Made by a program: the position numbers and the translations under genes. This document shows positions 8,693 to 17,146 of a stretch of 64,000 nt of DNA, in pieces. Each line of letters opens with the position of its first letter. The stretch's first letter is position 1. The stretch covers positions 4,092,001 to 4,156,000 of the forward strand of contig NZ_JARVZZ010000001.1 in assembly GCF_029846115.1 (NCBI RefSeq). The letters are read 5' to 3'. The notes below the pieces were generated by a model. The model was not told where the DNA came from and ran no database searches. It was given only the letters and a program-made list of their open reading frames with translations. The stretch is from Serratia marcescens. Its GTDB lineage: Bacteria; Pseudomonadota; Gammaproteobacteria; Enterobacterales; Enterobacteriaceae.

Positions 8693-8855
8693 AGGAAACG
8701 GTACTCAGGTTAAGCGTAAAACAGACCAACGTACGCGGCGGTCAACGGCAGTCGGGGTATGTCAGAAAGGTCGTTTAGGCACGCGGTACCGGGCAGGGAA
8801 CGAGAAAGAACAGGTCAATCGAAAAGGAAATACCCTAATGGCAGAGTAAAAAACT

Positions 8856-9773
8856 TTAGGATACGGTAATGAAGTATTTTGACAGCATATTTACCCTAAC
8901 CGGCAGCGCGCCGGGCAGTGCCGCAATGACGCGCTCGGGGTCAGCCAGCGGGAACGCGCCGGAGAGCCGCAGGCCGGCGACCTCCGGCCGGCAGCGAATA
9001 ATACCCTGGCGATAACGCCCCAGCTCCATCAGGAAGTCGTCCAGCCGCATGTTGTCGGCCAGCAGCATGCCCTGCCGCCAACCGGGCTCTTGCGTCACGC
9101 GATACGGTTCGCCAATGCCTTGCCGGCTTAATCTGCCGCCCTGACCGGCGTTGAGCACCGCGTTCCGATGCGCCGGCGAAAGGATCGTGACGCGGCCAAG
9201 ATAAACGGCGATCTCACTGTAGGTTTCCCACAGGCGAACGCTGAAGCGAGCAGCCTGCGTCACGATCTCACCCTGCGGCAGCCTCACCGTCAACGCGCCG
9301 CTTTCCGGCGGCAGATTCACCATCATTTCGCCCTCCAGCAATGCGGCCTGCTGACGGCTGACGTTGACCGCCGTTTGCGTGTTCAACATCAACTGCGCGC
9401 CATCCGCCAACGCGACGGTTTGCTGCTCCCCCACCGCCGTGCGGTAATCCGCCAGCCAGGGGCGCCAGGGCAGCGCGCCAGAACCGATGCCAACCGTCCC
9501 CACCACGCCGATGGCCGCCAGGCTTCTCAGCAACCGGCGGCGTTGCGGGTTCGGCAACTGCGACAGACTACGCTGCGCCGCCGCCCCGTTAAGCAGAGAA
9601 AAACGGGATGAAAACGCGGCGATATGCCGCCAGGCGCGTTCATTTTCCGGTTTCGCCTGATACCAACGCCGCCAGTTTTCCCTATCCGCATCGCTTGCCT
9701 CTTCCGACATCAGCTGGGTTAACCAGGCGGCGGCCTCACGCGCGCTCTGCCGATCGATATCCGATTCCATCAT
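8856..9773 (-). CDS. fecR: FecR-family anti-sigma / sigma regulator
   Basis: A 305-residue membrane signal relay. The N-terminal AREAAAWLTQLMS...WRRWYQAKPENERAW (about residues 10-45) is the cytoplasmic FecR N-domain that binds the sigma factor. A hydrophobic segment (LLRSLAAIGVVGTVGIGSGA, about residues 84-103) crosses the membrane. The periplasmic part contains the FecR repeat core (TVALADGAQLMLNTQTAVNV) and the C-terminal LRLSGAFPLADPERVIAALP that faces the receptor's signalling domain. It starts 17 bases after fecI and should transmit ligand occupancy of the STN receptor at 10471-13008 to FecI. Confidence 0.88.
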   Translation of the reverse strand: MMESDIDRQSAREAAAWLTQLMSEEASDADRENWRRWYQAKPENERAWRHIAAFSSRFSLLNGAAAQRSLSQLPNPQRRRLLRSLAAIGVVGTVGIGSGALPWRPWLADYRTAVGEQQTVALADGAQLMLNTQTAVNVSRQQAALLEGEMMVNLPPESGALTVRLPQGEIVTQAARFSVRLWETYSEIAVYLGRVTILSPAHRNAVLNAGQGGRLSRQGIGEPYRVTQEPGWRQGMLLADNMRLDDFLMELGRYRQGIIRCRPEVAGLRLSGAFPLADPERVIAALPGALPVRVNMLSKYFITVS

Positions 9774-9790
9774 GGGTTCCGCACTTGCCG

Positions 9791-10303
9791 TTACGCCGCC
9801 AATGCAAAGAAACAGTGCAAATTGGCGCGCTGCAGATATTGTTTCACCGAGCTGGTCGACACCCGCAAACGTTCAGCGATGTCGCAATAACGCATGCCCT
9901 GCAGGTGCGCCAACAGGAAAGCCTCGCGGACGTGCGCCGGCAATCCGTCCAACGCCTGATCCAACTGTTCGAGCATTTCGAGGGTTTGTTGACGGACTTC
10001 CGGCGAGGGCGCCTCGATCGTCGGCAGCTCGCTCAAGGCCTGCAGATAGCTCTCTTCGATTGTTTTACGCCGGTAATAATTCGCCACCAGCCGGCGCGCC
10101 ACGGTCGCCAGGAAGGGGCGTGGTTGCCGAATGGCAAGCAACTGCGGGCTCAGTAAAATACTGATGAACGTATCCTGCGCCAGGTCTTCGGCGTGATGCG
10201 CGCACCCGACCTTCTGTCTCAGCCAATGGCATAGCCAACTGTGATGCTCAAGGTAAAGCTGTTGAGCAAACCCGTTGGCTGCCGCGGCCTCTTTCCTTGC
10301 CAT
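9791..10303 (-). CDS. fecI: FecI-type ECF sigma factor
   Basis: A 170-residue ECF sigma factor. Region 2 is LYLEHHSWLCHWLRQKVG with HAEDLAQDTFISILL (about residues 17-53), and region 4 is LPAHVREAFLLAHLQGMRYC followed by DIAERLRVSTSSVKQYL. It should direct RNA polymerase to the receptor promoter when FecR signals. It heads a fecI-fecR-tonB string and lies just downstream of a strong Fur box, so iron repletion should switch it off. The order is unusual in that the receptor gene precedes the sigma gene. Confidence 0.9.
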   Translation of the reverse strand: MARKEAAAANGFAQQLYLEHHSWLCHWLRQKVGCAHHAEDLAQDTFISILLSPQLLAIRQPRPFLATVARRLVANYYRRKTIEESYLQALSELPTIEAPSPEVRQQTLEMLEQLDQALDGLPAHVREAFLLAHLQGMRYCDIAERLRVSTSSVKQYLQRANLHCFFALAA

Positions 10304-10330
10304 TCGGTGACACCAATTGATAATGAGATT

Positions 10331-10349
10331 GAAAATGATAATTATTATT
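10331..10349 (-). promoter_or_regulatory. Fur box before fecI
   Basis: GAAAATGATAATTATTATT agrees with the 19-bp Fur consensus at 16 positions by eye. It lies 27 bases upstream of the fecI start codon. Confidence 0.8.
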
Positions 10350-10438
10350 ATTTTAAAATTGTAACTTCTGTGTCAAGCGATTGCTGATGATTTATAAACG
10401 GCGAAAAAGTAGGGAAATACGGGAGAGAAAACGTGAAA

Positions 10439-10457
10439 AGGGGCCGAAATGGCCCCT
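10439..10457 (-). terminator. terminator of the TonB-dependent receptor gene
   Basis: AGGGGCC-GAAAT-GGCCCCT is a perfect 7-bp stem. On the minus strand it is followed by TTTTC, 14 bases after the receptor stop codon. Confidence 0.7.
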
Positions 10458-10470
10458 GTCAGCAGGATAT

Positions 10471-13008
10471 TCAGAAACGTTGACTAACGCTAAACTTGAT
10501 GTTGCGCCCTACGCCGGACACCGATTCGCCCAGGTAAGGGTAATAATCGCGGTTGAACAGGTTGTCCACCGCGACGCGAGCTTCGAAGCCCTGCAAACCG
10601 CTGGGTTGCCACGAGGCGAACAGGCCGTGCAATGCATAACCCGACGTTTTCGGCAGCGCCCAGACAACGGCCATCGGATCGCCGTCGGCCGGTGAACGAT
10701 CCTGTTTACGCACGAAATCGCCGGTCCAGCCGAAGGCCATGTCCCACTGCGGCACTTTCATGCCCAGCATCGCGTGTGCCGTAACGGGTGGAATTTCGGC
10801 AATCCAGGTTTCGTTGCCCCACGGATCGCGCGGTGAAGCGTCGCGTTTGCCGCGAATCGAGGAGAACGACAGGCTGCCGAACAGGCTTTCGCTGTCATAA
10901 AACGATTCGAGCTCCACGCCCTCAATGGTATAACCCGGCAAATTGCGATAGTTCGACAACGGTTGCCCACATTGGCCCCCGTGCCGTGCGGCGTCGCACA
11001 CTACGCCGCGACGATAGAAAATCTCGTCCTTGCCGCGATTGCGGAACAGCGTAGTGCGGATCTGCAGACTGTCTCGCGCCATCAACACATCGTTGAAGTC
11101 CAGCACCGCGCCGAGACGAACGCCCGTCATGCGTTCCACCTGCAGGCCGCGGCTGGTGCCGGGCACGCTGGAAGCGGCGTATTGCACTTCGTACTGTTCG
11201 TCGATCACCGGGGCGCGCCAGGTGCGGCTAACGTCGGCAAACAGGGACAGATTCGACGTCGCTTTCCACATCACGCCCAAATGCGGCGACCAGCCGGTAT
11301 AGGTCACGCTGCTGTAATCATGGCCCACAAGCGGATCGCTGTCGTTATAGCGCGGCGCCCGGTTCGGTTGCCCGGTATTGGTCACATGATCGTAACGCAC
11401 GCCCGGCGTCACGGTCAGGCTGCCGAAGCTGACCGCATCCTGCAGATAAACGCTGCGGGTTTCCTGTTCGCCCGCCGGCATATAATACGGTTGGAAATAG
11501 CCGTAGTTGTAACTGGCGTTTTTCACCTGCGAGGGGTAATACATCAGGGTATCGCGCTGATGTTTATGCCAACGCGCGCCGAGCAACAGCTTGTGCTCCA
11601 GCGGCCCGCTGGCGAAACGGCTTTCATTGCTGACGTCAAACTGCCGATCGGTATAGTTCACCCAGCTTTCATTGCCCAGCGTACCGAGATAGCTGAACTT
11701 TGACGCGGAATCCGGCCGCTTGTCATGCTGCTCTGTCTTCGAATAGGCATAAGACAGCGTCAGATTCAGCAACGGCTGCGCTTCCGGCGCCAGATTCCAT
11801 TTCACCGAGTAATTAGTGTCCGTCTGGTCGCGATACACCAGAATGCGGCGCCACGCTTCTTCCCGGCCATATTTATCGATATCCGCCTGGCTGGGCGCAG
11901 CGATATCGTCCCGCTTGGCGGCAAAAGGCTGCCAGCCATCGGAGTCCGAACGCATCGCCGACAGCGTCAGGGTTTGCGCCTCGCTCAGATAAATATTGGT
12001 TTTTAACAGGTAGGAAGCCTGATCGTTGGCGGAATAGGCAAAGCGCGTGCCGTCAGGTCGCTTCAGATTACCGCCGTCACGCTTGCTCATGTAGATCAAA
12101 CCGTCGGCGAATCCTTCCGGCGTACGGCCGTACAACGCACCGCTGTAAATGCCCTGGCGATCGTTGGTGTGGTAGCTGTACTTCAGCAAGCCGCCAAAAT
12201 CTTCGCCCGGCAGCAGCATATCCCCGGCATCTTTGGTCTCCAGCGTAATGGTCCCGCCAAAGCCGCCATTGCCGTTCAACAGATTGTGCGGCCCCTTATC
12301 GACCTCAACCTTTTTCAGCAATTCGGGTTCAATGAATACCGAACCCTGCCGATATTTCTCAAATCCCTTCGGCGCGCCGTCCAGCACCACCTTCACATCT
12401 TCCATGTCGCCCATGCCCCAGATATTCAGGCTTTGGCCCCCCGGGCGCGGCGATCCCGCCATCCCTACCCCGGGCAGACGATCGAGCAGGCTGGCGATGT
12501 TATCGGCCTGTACGCGTTCGATGTCTTCTTTATCCAGCACCGAACGGCCGGCGGCGACGCTGTCGGACAAACCGCCGACCACCGACAGTTCCGGTATCGT
12601 CAACGGCTGAACCGGCCCGGCGTCGACCAACCGATATCCCTGCGCAGTTTGCTGAGCGCGCAATCCGCTGCCCGCCAACAGCGTATCGAACGCGTCGGTG
12701 AGACGATAATGTCCCTGCAGGCCCGCGGTGCTTTTTCCACGCGTCTGTTCGGGCGTGAAAATCACTATCACGGCGGCCTTAGCGGCCGCCGTCTGCAAGG
12801 CGGGCGCCAGATCACCGGCGGGAATGGCGAAGGAAAGGATAGCGGGCTGTTCGACCGCCGAGGGTGGTGCCGACGCACCGGGTGCTGCCATCGCGGAGGT
12901 GAGCATGCCCGATAGTGCGCATCCTATCCCGATAGCTACGCGTTTCCCGGTAATGCGTTTGGCTGATGTGAACGTACGCCCTGCGCCGTTCTTGTTTTTT
13001 ATGGCCAT
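10471..13008 (-). CDS. TonB-dependent receptor with STN signalling domain (haem/haemoprotein type)
   Basis: An 845-residue outer membrane receptor. After an extended signal peptide ending near SAMAAPGAS, residues about 57-125 form an STN domain (LSFAIPAGDLAPALQTAAAK, QGYRLVD), which talks to FecR. A plug domain follows (DNIASLLDRLPGV, IWGMGDMEDVKVVLDGAPKG, VDKGPHNLLNGNGGFGGTI), then a 22-strand-type barrel ending in FSVSQRF with a terminal Phe. The plug spacing and VVLDGAPKGF resemble the haemoglobin/haem receptor group; a siderophore cannot be ruled out. It precedes fecI, fecR and a tonB-like gene on the same strand, giving a self-contained surface-signalling uptake unit. AGGGGA precedes the ATG. 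Confidence 0.88.
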   Translation of the reverse strand: MAIKNKNGAGRTFTSAKRITGKRVAIGIGCALSGMLTSAMAAPGASAPPSAVEQPAILSFAIPAGDLAPALQTAAAKAAVIVIFTPEQTRGKSTAGLQGHYRLTDAFDTLLAGSGLRAQQTAQGYRLVDAGPVQPLTIPELSVVGGLSDSVAAGRSVLDKEDIERVQADNIASLLDRLPGVGMAGSPRPGGQSLNIWGMGDMEDVKVVLDGAPKGFEKYRQGSVFIEPELLKKVEVDKGPHNLLNGNGGFGGTITLETKDAGDMLLPGEDFGGLLKYSYHTNDRQGIYSGALYGRTPEGFADGLIYMSKRDGGNLKRPDGTRFAYSANDQASYLLKTNIYLSEAQTLTLSAMRSDSDGWQPFAAKRDDIAAPSQADIDKYGREEAWRRILVYRDQTDTNYSVKWNLAPEAQPLLNLTLSYAYSKTEQHDKRPDSASKFSYLGTLGNESWVNYTDRQFDVSNESRFASGPLEHKLLLGARWHKHQRDTLMYYPSQVKNASYNYGYFQPYYMPAGEQETRSVYLQDAVSFGSLTVTPGVRYDHVTNTGQPNRAPRYNDSDPLVGHDYSSVTYTGWSPHLGVMWKATSNLSLFADVSRTWRAPVIDEQYEVQYAASSVPGTSRGLQVERMTGVRLGAVLDFNDVLMARDSLQIRTTLFRNRGKDEIFYRRGVVCDAARHGGQCGQPLSNYRNLPGYTIEGVELESFYDSESLFGSLSFSSIRGKRDASPRDPWGNETWIAEIPPVTAHAMLGMKVPQWDMAFGWTGDFVRKQDRSPADGDPMAVVWALPKTSGYALHGLFASWQPSGLQGFEARVAVDNLFNRDYYPYLGESVSGVGRNIKFSVSQRF

Positions 13009-13104
13009 GAAGGATTCCCCTGAGTGTATTGAACTGGAAACTCAGTAGAGAGGTCACGCCAACGAAAAGATCGGGCAGAAAAAAAATGAAAAAAAGGGCC
13101 GAAG

Positions 13105-13539
13105 TCACCGCGCCGCGTAGACGATAAAGGTCACCACGCCGAAAATCTCCAGCTGCGCCTCGTCGTCGAACACGATCGGCGCGTAGGCGGGATTCATCGG
13201 CAACAGCCGCACGTCGGGGTGGCGCTGCAGTTTTTTGACGGTGAATTCGCCGTCCACCGCGGCGATCACGATATTGCCGTGCTCCGGCGTCAGGGCGCTG
13301 TCGACGATCAGCAGATCGCCGTCCTGGATATTGCCGTCGATCATCGATTCGCCGCTGGCGCGCACGAAATAGGTGGCGTTGGGGTGCCGCACCAGCAGCT
13401 TGCCGATGTCCAGCCTGCTCTCGACATAGTCCTGCGCCGGGGAAGGAAAGCCGCAGGCCACGCGATCGGCAAACAGCGGTAACGTCAGGGGTTCACCTGG
13501 TGAAAAAGCATACAACCTTGAATTGCTCAGCATAATCAT
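13105..13539 (-). CDS. umuD: DNA polymerase V subunit UmuD
   Basis: About 144 residues of a LexA-like self-cleaving protein. The cleavage site is ACGFPSP (Cys-Gly bond, about residues 27-28), the nucleophile Ser is in [10 protein letters not shown], and the general-base Lys is in [13 protein letters not shown]. After RecA-stimulated cleavage UmuD' joins UmuC. Possible ATGs are at 13539 and 13533; a TTG at 13545 is also open. No clear Shine-Dalgarno is visible, and the LexA box begins only 8 bases upstream of 13539, so the transcript leader must be very short or absent. umuC is 5.4 kb away on the same strand. The 5' half of this gene is duplicated at 14796-15102. Confidence 0.92.
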   Translation of the reverse strand: MIMLSNSRLYAFSPGEPLTLPLFADRVACGFPSPAQDYVESRLDIGKLLVRHPNATYFVRASGESMIDGNIQDGDLLIVDSALTPEHGNIVIAAVDGEFTVKKLQRHPDVRLLPMNPAYAPIVFDDEAQLEIFGVVTFIVYAAR

Positions 13540-13719
13540 AACCAAACTGTATATTTATACAGTAAAGCATAAACAAAACGCGAACGCGTGCAACCCCCAA
13601 TCCCCCTGCAGATCGCGCTTTCCCGCGTAATATAATAATTTTCTGAGCGATTTTTCCTGCAGCTTTTGGCATTCTTCGCGTGTGTTTACACACATGATAC
13701 CCACCAAAACTGTGGATAA
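13349..13719. repeat. direct repeat, copy 1 (umuD 5' half and promoter)
   Basis: Positions 13349-13655 match 14796-15102 with a single visible difference (A at 13369, G at 14816) at a constant offset of 1447. The next 45 bases diverge without length change, then 13701-13719 (CCACCAAAACTGTGGATAA) match again at the same offset. Confidence 0.9.
13547..13562 (-). promoter_or_regulatory. LexA box of umuD
   Basis: CTGTATATTTATACAG fits CTGT-N8-ACAG exactly and is flanked by A and T. It abuts the start region of umuD. Confidence 0.9.
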
Positions 13720-13727
13720 TGCGGCAC

Positions 13728-13931
13728 TCAGACCGTTGGCGTATCGATGGGCAGGATGAGTGAGGGATTGTCATTGCGAACGGCGCCGACGGCGGGCGAT
13801 ACCGGTTGCCAGACGAAATCCTCTGCCTGCAGGCTGTACACGTCAGCCTGCATTTGACCAGAGGGCGGGACTAAGCGGGTGTCGAGCCAGTCGCGCGCGG
13901 CCCTCGGTCTCTGCTGCGTACAGCGCCGCAA
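13728..13931 (-). pseudogene. unidentified coding remnant next to recombinase fragment
   Basis: The minus strand reads RDWLDTRLVPPSGQMQADVY and continues to a stop at 13728, ending LILPIDTPTV. Upstream, a different frame reads LFFAALYAAETEGRA, as if one frameshift separates two parts of an older gene. The composition looks like real protein, but I do not recognise the family. It overlaps the recombinase remnant on the other strand at its 5' side. Treated as a decayed fragment. Confidence 0.3.
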
Positions 13932-13953
13932 AGAACAGCGGCAGGCCTTGCCT

Positions 13954-14151
13954 CACGGGAGGAACGGCGGACGGCCTTACAAAATGACGCCAATAAAATT
14001 GCGACTGGCAATGGCATCAATGGGACGGCCAGAGACGAAAGTCAGTACGTTATGCCAGGAGCTTGGGATAACCCGACAAACGCTGTACCGCCACATTTCC
14101 CCTGATGGTCCACTGCGAGCTGACGGTATAAAGCTGCTCAACCGAGGATAA
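13954..14151 (+). pseudogene. C-terminal fragment of a Hin/Gin/Pin-type serine recombinase
   Basis: About 65 residues starting HGRNGGRPYK, then MTPIKLRLAMASMGRPETKV, followed by LCQELGITRQTLYRHISPDG. This is the DNA-binding helix-turn-helix end of DNA invertases/resolvases. The catalytic N-terminal domain with its Ser is missing, and the sequence upstream in this frame is unrelated. It marks a past invertase or Tn3-type element between the two umuD copies. Confidence 0.75.
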
Positions 14152-14209
14152 TTTTAGCGGACGGAAAAATCTGGAGTTCCGGCGTAGAACCCCGAATAAG
14201 GAATAATCC

Positions 14210-14581
14210 TTAATTCATTTCAGGATTATTAATTCCATCTAAAACCTCTCGGCAATATTCTTTTTTATAGGCTTCATCATTACTTAATGACTTAACCAAA
14301 AAATCAGCATTTTTCCAACCATTATCCCAATGCGTATCGAATCCTGACTGTTCATACTTTAATGTTCTAGTTAATGAGTCTTTTATTTGTTTTTTATATT
14401 TATCAATTTTCTCATTGGTTGCCCCACAAACATCATGTGCAACACGAGCATTTGAGCCAGAAAAACCTATTGCTGAAATTGCCATCGCTTCGTTTGATTT
14501 GTCGAAATCATTCGCATATGCCACAGCATTAGATAAAGCGAATATGACAAGAGCAGGTATGGTTTTTTTGTATGAAATCAT
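14210..14581 (-). CDS. AT-rich hypothetical secreted protein
   Basis: A 123-residue protein with a clear signal peptide (MISYKKTIPALVIFALSNAV, cleavage likely after AYA). The mature part is polar and Lys/Asp-rich with two Cys (DVCGATNEKI and KEYCREVLDG) that could form a periplasmic disulphide. AGAGG precedes the ATG. Base composition is much more AT-rich than all neighbours and codon use differs (many AAA, AAT, TTA), which with the flanking recombinase remnants points to acquired DNA. I do not recognise the family and propose no function. Confidence 0.6.
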   Translation of the reverse strand: MISYKKTIPALVIFALSNAVAYANDFDKSNEAMAISAIGFSGSNARVAHDVCGATNEKIDKYKKQIKDSLTRTLKYEQSGFDTHWDNGWKNADFLVKSLSNDEAYKKEYCREVLDGINNPEMN

Positions 14582-14656
14582 CTTTTACCTCTAACTCATT
14601 GATTGTTCATGGGGTCAGTTTGGATATCGAAAATTATTGTACATTAAGGCTGCTTT

Positions 14657-14986
14657 TTAATCAGTCTCAACTTCTTTATAGAAGGCCTGAATGCGACAAA
14701 CTTGGGAAGTACTGTAGCCTGTCGCGTCTGCTGTTTCTCGGATACTCAGTTTCTTAATCTGTCGGTAGTGCCTGATCCATCCTGCACGCTCCATCTCGCC
14801 GCTGGCGCGCACGAAGTAGGTGGCGTTGGGGTGCCGCACCAGCAGCTTGCCGATGTCCAGCCTGCTCTCGACATAGTCCTGCGCCGGGGAAGGAAAGCCG
14901 CAGGCCACGCGATCGGCAAACAGCGGTAACGTCAGGGGTTCACCTGGTGAAAAAGCATACAACCTTGAATTGCTCAGCATAATCAT
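14657..14986 (-). CDS. UmuD N-terminal half fused to a recombinase-like helix-turn-helix
   Basis: About 109 residues. The first 64 are the same as UmuD, including the cleavage site ACGFPSP, up to VRASGE; the frame then continues as [20 protein letters not shown] and [20 protein letters not shown], which looks like the C-terminal helix-turn-helix of a serine resolvase. The UmuD Ser and Lys catalytic residues are lost, so the product cannot cleave itself, though UmuD could cut it in trans. It keeps the umuD LexA box, so it should be SOS-induced. It is probably a recombination scar, but an intact frame with a DNA-binding end could be expressed. Confidence 0.6.
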   Translation of the reverse strand: MIMLSNSRLYAFSPGEPLTLPLFADRVACGFPSPAQDYVESRLDIGKLLVRHPNATYFVRASGEMERAGWIRHYRQIKKLSIRETADATGYSTSQVCRIQAFYKEVETD

Positions 14987-15166
14987 AACCAAACTGTATA
15001 TTTATACAGTAAAGCATAAACAAAACGCGAACGCGTGCAACCCCCAATCCCCCTGCAGATCGCGCTTTCCCGCGTAATATAATAATTTTCTGAGCGATTT
15101 TTTTTTACGCCTGCTAAGCGTTTCACCGCCCCTTGCACACACGTTATCCACCAAAACTGTGGATAA
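14796..15166. repeat. direct repeat, copy 2 (umuD 5' half and promoter)
   Basis: Partner of 13349-13719. It contains the second LexA box and ends in the GTTATCCAC/GTGGATAAC inverted repeat close to fdhD. The near-identical part stops abruptly at 15102. Confidence 0.9.
14994..15009 (-). promoter_or_regulatory. LexA box of the umuD-HTH chimera
   Basis: CTGTATATTTATACAG, identical to the umuD box at 13547-13562, sits at the same distance from the chimera's start. Confidence 0.85.
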
Positions 15167-15167
15167 C
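15143..15167. repeat. inverted repeat containing DnaA-box-like sequence
   Basis: GTTATCCAC-CAAAACT-GTGGATAAC is a perfect 9-bp inverted repeat. TGTGGATAA (15158-15166) reads TTATCCACA, a perfect DnaA box, on the minus strand; the same 9-mer occurs at 13711-13719. Function is unknown and chance is possible. Confidence 0.4.
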
Positions 15168-15293
15168 CTGGTGGGGTCGCCGGCAGGGTGTCATTCCCTA
15201 CGCGAGCGGGATCAGGATCCTGTATAATCCCCACACCTGCTAATAAGAATTCACTCCCGTCGGCGCCTCGTCACCGACGGTCACGAGAACGTT

Positions 15294-16136
15294 ATGAATA
15301 AGCACCTACTCCTCGCAGAAACCGACGATATCAAACAGGAATGCCTGTCGCGCCACGCGGTCTGGCAGCGCAACGATCTGGCTCAGGCGCAGCAGGATTG
15401 GCTGGCGGAAGAAGTGCCGGTCGCCCTGGTGTACAACGGCATTTCCCACGTGGTGATGATGGCGACGCCGAAAGATCTGGCGGCCTTCGCCATCGGTTTT
15501 TCGCTGTCCGAAGGCATCATCGCCTCCCCCGACGATATCTACGATATCCGTCAACAGCCGGCCTGCAACGGCATTGAAGTGCATGTGGAACTCTCGAGCC
15601 GCCGCTTTATGCAGCTGAAAGAGAAGCGCCGCAGCCTGGCCGGCCGCACCGGCTGCGGCGTCTGCGGGGTGGAGCAGCTGCAGGAGGTCGCCCAACCCAT
15701 CGCGCCGCTGCCCTTCACGCAACGCTTCGATTTGGCCCTGCTCGACCGAGCGTTGGCGCAGCTGCAGGAGGTGCAAACGGTGGGGAAATTGACCGGCTGC
15801 ACCCACGCGGCGGCCTGGATCCAGCCGGACGGCGCGCTCAGCGGCGGATGTGAAGACGTTGGGCGCCACGTGGCGCTCGACAAACTGCTGGGTTACCGCA
15901 GCCAACAGGCCTGGTCACAAGGGGCAGCGCTGGTGTCGAGCCGCGCCAGCTATGAAATGGTGCAAAAATCCGCCATGTGTGGCGTCGAGATCCTGTTCGC
16001 CGTTTCCGCCGCCACCCGCCTGGCGGTGGAAGTAGCCGAACGCAGCAACCTGACGCTGGTGGGCTTCAGCAAGCCGGGGCGCGCCACCGTCTATACGCAC
16101 CCGCAGCGGCTCTGGCCATCGACGACGGCGGCCTAA
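15294..16136 (+). CDS. fdhD: formate dehydrogenase accessory sulfurtransferase FdhD
   Basis: A 280-residue FdhD, close to the 277 of Escherichia. It passes sulfur from IscS to the molybdenum cofactor of formate dehydrogenases. [20 protein letters not shown] and the CxxC loop [13 protein letters not shown] (about residues 118-130), which carries the persulfide, are diagnostic; [16 protein letters not shown] is the cofactor-binding stretch. No formate dehydrogenase gene is in the window, which is usual. The leader contains a CCGTCGG/CCGACGG inverted repeat at about 15257-15278. Two small unrelated genes follow on the same strand. Confidence 0.95.
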   Translation: MNKHLLLAETDDIKQECLSRHAVWQRNDLAQAQQDWLAEEVPVALVYNGISHVVMMATPKDLAAFAIGFSLSEGIIASPDDIYDIRQQPACNGIEVHVELSSRRFMQLKEKRRSLAGRTGCGVCGVEQLQEVAQPIAPLPFTQRFDLALLDRALAQLQEVQTVGKLTGCTHAAAWIQPDGALSGGCEDVGRHVALDKLLGYRSQQAWSQGAALVSSRASYEMVQKSAMCGVEILFAVSAATRLAVEVAERSNLTLVGFSKPGRATVYTHPQRLWPSTTAA

Positions 16137-16194
16137 CGCCGCCGGATAAGAATCGACTATTCTCAATAGCAGGACACCAGGAAGCACCCACGTC

Positions 16195-17112
16195 ATGATC
16201 ATTCGCCCGAATCAGAACTGGTTTTTTCGCCTGTTCGCCTGGCACGGTTCCGTGCTGTCAAAGATCACCTTTCGCCTGTCGCTGAACGTGCTGATGTCGA
16301 TAGTGGCGGTGATCAGCTATCAATGGTACGAACAGCTCGGCGTGCATTTAACCATCGCGCCGTTCAGCCTGCTGGGTATCGCCATCGCCATTTTTCTCGG
16401 CTTTCGCAATAACGCCGGCTACAGCCGCTTTGTCGAAGCGCGCAACCTGTGGGGCTCGCTGCTGATTACCGAGCGCTCCCTGCTGCGTCAGATCAAAAGC
16501 CTGCTGCCGGACGAACCGGCGGTGCATCAGAAGGTCGCCAAGCTGCTGATCGCCTTCAGCTGGAGCCTGAAGCATCAGCTGCGCGCCACCGACCCGACCG
16601 CCGATCTGTACCACAATCTCAGCAGTAAAGAGCTGGCGGAGGTGATCGCCAGCCCGATGCCGACCAACCGCATCCTGCTGATGTTGGGCCAGGAGATCGG
16701 CAAGCTGCGCCGACGGGGGCTGTTGAGCGACATCACCTTCGAGCTGCTCGACAACAAGCTGAGCGAGCTGTCCCACGCCCTCGGCGGCTGCGAACGGCTC
16801 GCCAGCACGCCGGTGCCGTTCGCCTATACCCTGATCCTGCAGCGCACCGTTTACCTGTTCTGCAGCCTGCTGCCTTTTGCCCTGGTGACCGATCTGCATT
16901 ACATGACACCGTTTGTTTCGGTGTTCATTTCCTATACCTTCTTATCCTGGGACTCGCTGGCCGAAGAGCTGGAAGATCCATTCGGCGTGTCGGCCAACCA
17001 TCTGCCGTTAAACGCCATGTGCAACACCATCGAGCGCAACCTGCTGGAAATGAACGACCAAAGCCCGCTGCCGCCGCCGATGAAACCCGACGAGCACTTT
17101 AATTTGATCTGA
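16195..17112 (+). CDS. bestrophin-family anion channel protein (YneE-like)
   Basis: A 305-residue membrane protein. The start IIRPNQNWFFRLFAWHGSVL and the block FLGFRNNAGYSRFVEARNLWG (about residues 69-89) are typical of bacterial bestrophins, which form pentameric anion or cation channels. Four membrane segments are visible, about residues 24-42, 50-68, 220-240 and 244-262. PFVSVFISYTFLSWDSLAEELEDPFG matches the conserved second-half motif (acidic ED-PFG). It follows fdhD by 58 bases and precedes the peroxidase by 34; co-transcription is possible but no functional link is known. Confidence 0.85.
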   Translation: MIIRPNQNWFFRLFAWHGSVLSKITFRLSLNVLMSIVAVISYQWYEQLGVHLTIAPFSLLGIAIAIFLGFRNNAGYSRFVEARNLWGSLLITERSLLRQIKSLLPDEPAVHQKVAKLLIAFSWSLKHQLRATDPTADLYHNLSSKELAEVIASPMPTNRILLMLGQEIGKLRRRGLLSDITFELLDNKLSELSHALGGCERLASTPVPFAYTLILQRTVYLFCSLLPFALVTDLHYMTPFVSVFISYTFLSWDSLAEELEDPFGVSANHLPLNAMCNTIERNLLEMNDQSPLPPPMKPDEHFNLI

Positions 17113-17146
17113 TTGATTTCACCCGAACACACTGGAGCCGAATGCA

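Noticed and set aside
7874..13008. Identification as the has haemophore locus
   Set aside because: Receptor, sigma, FecR and TonB are present but hasA and the hasD/E exporter are absent and the order differs.
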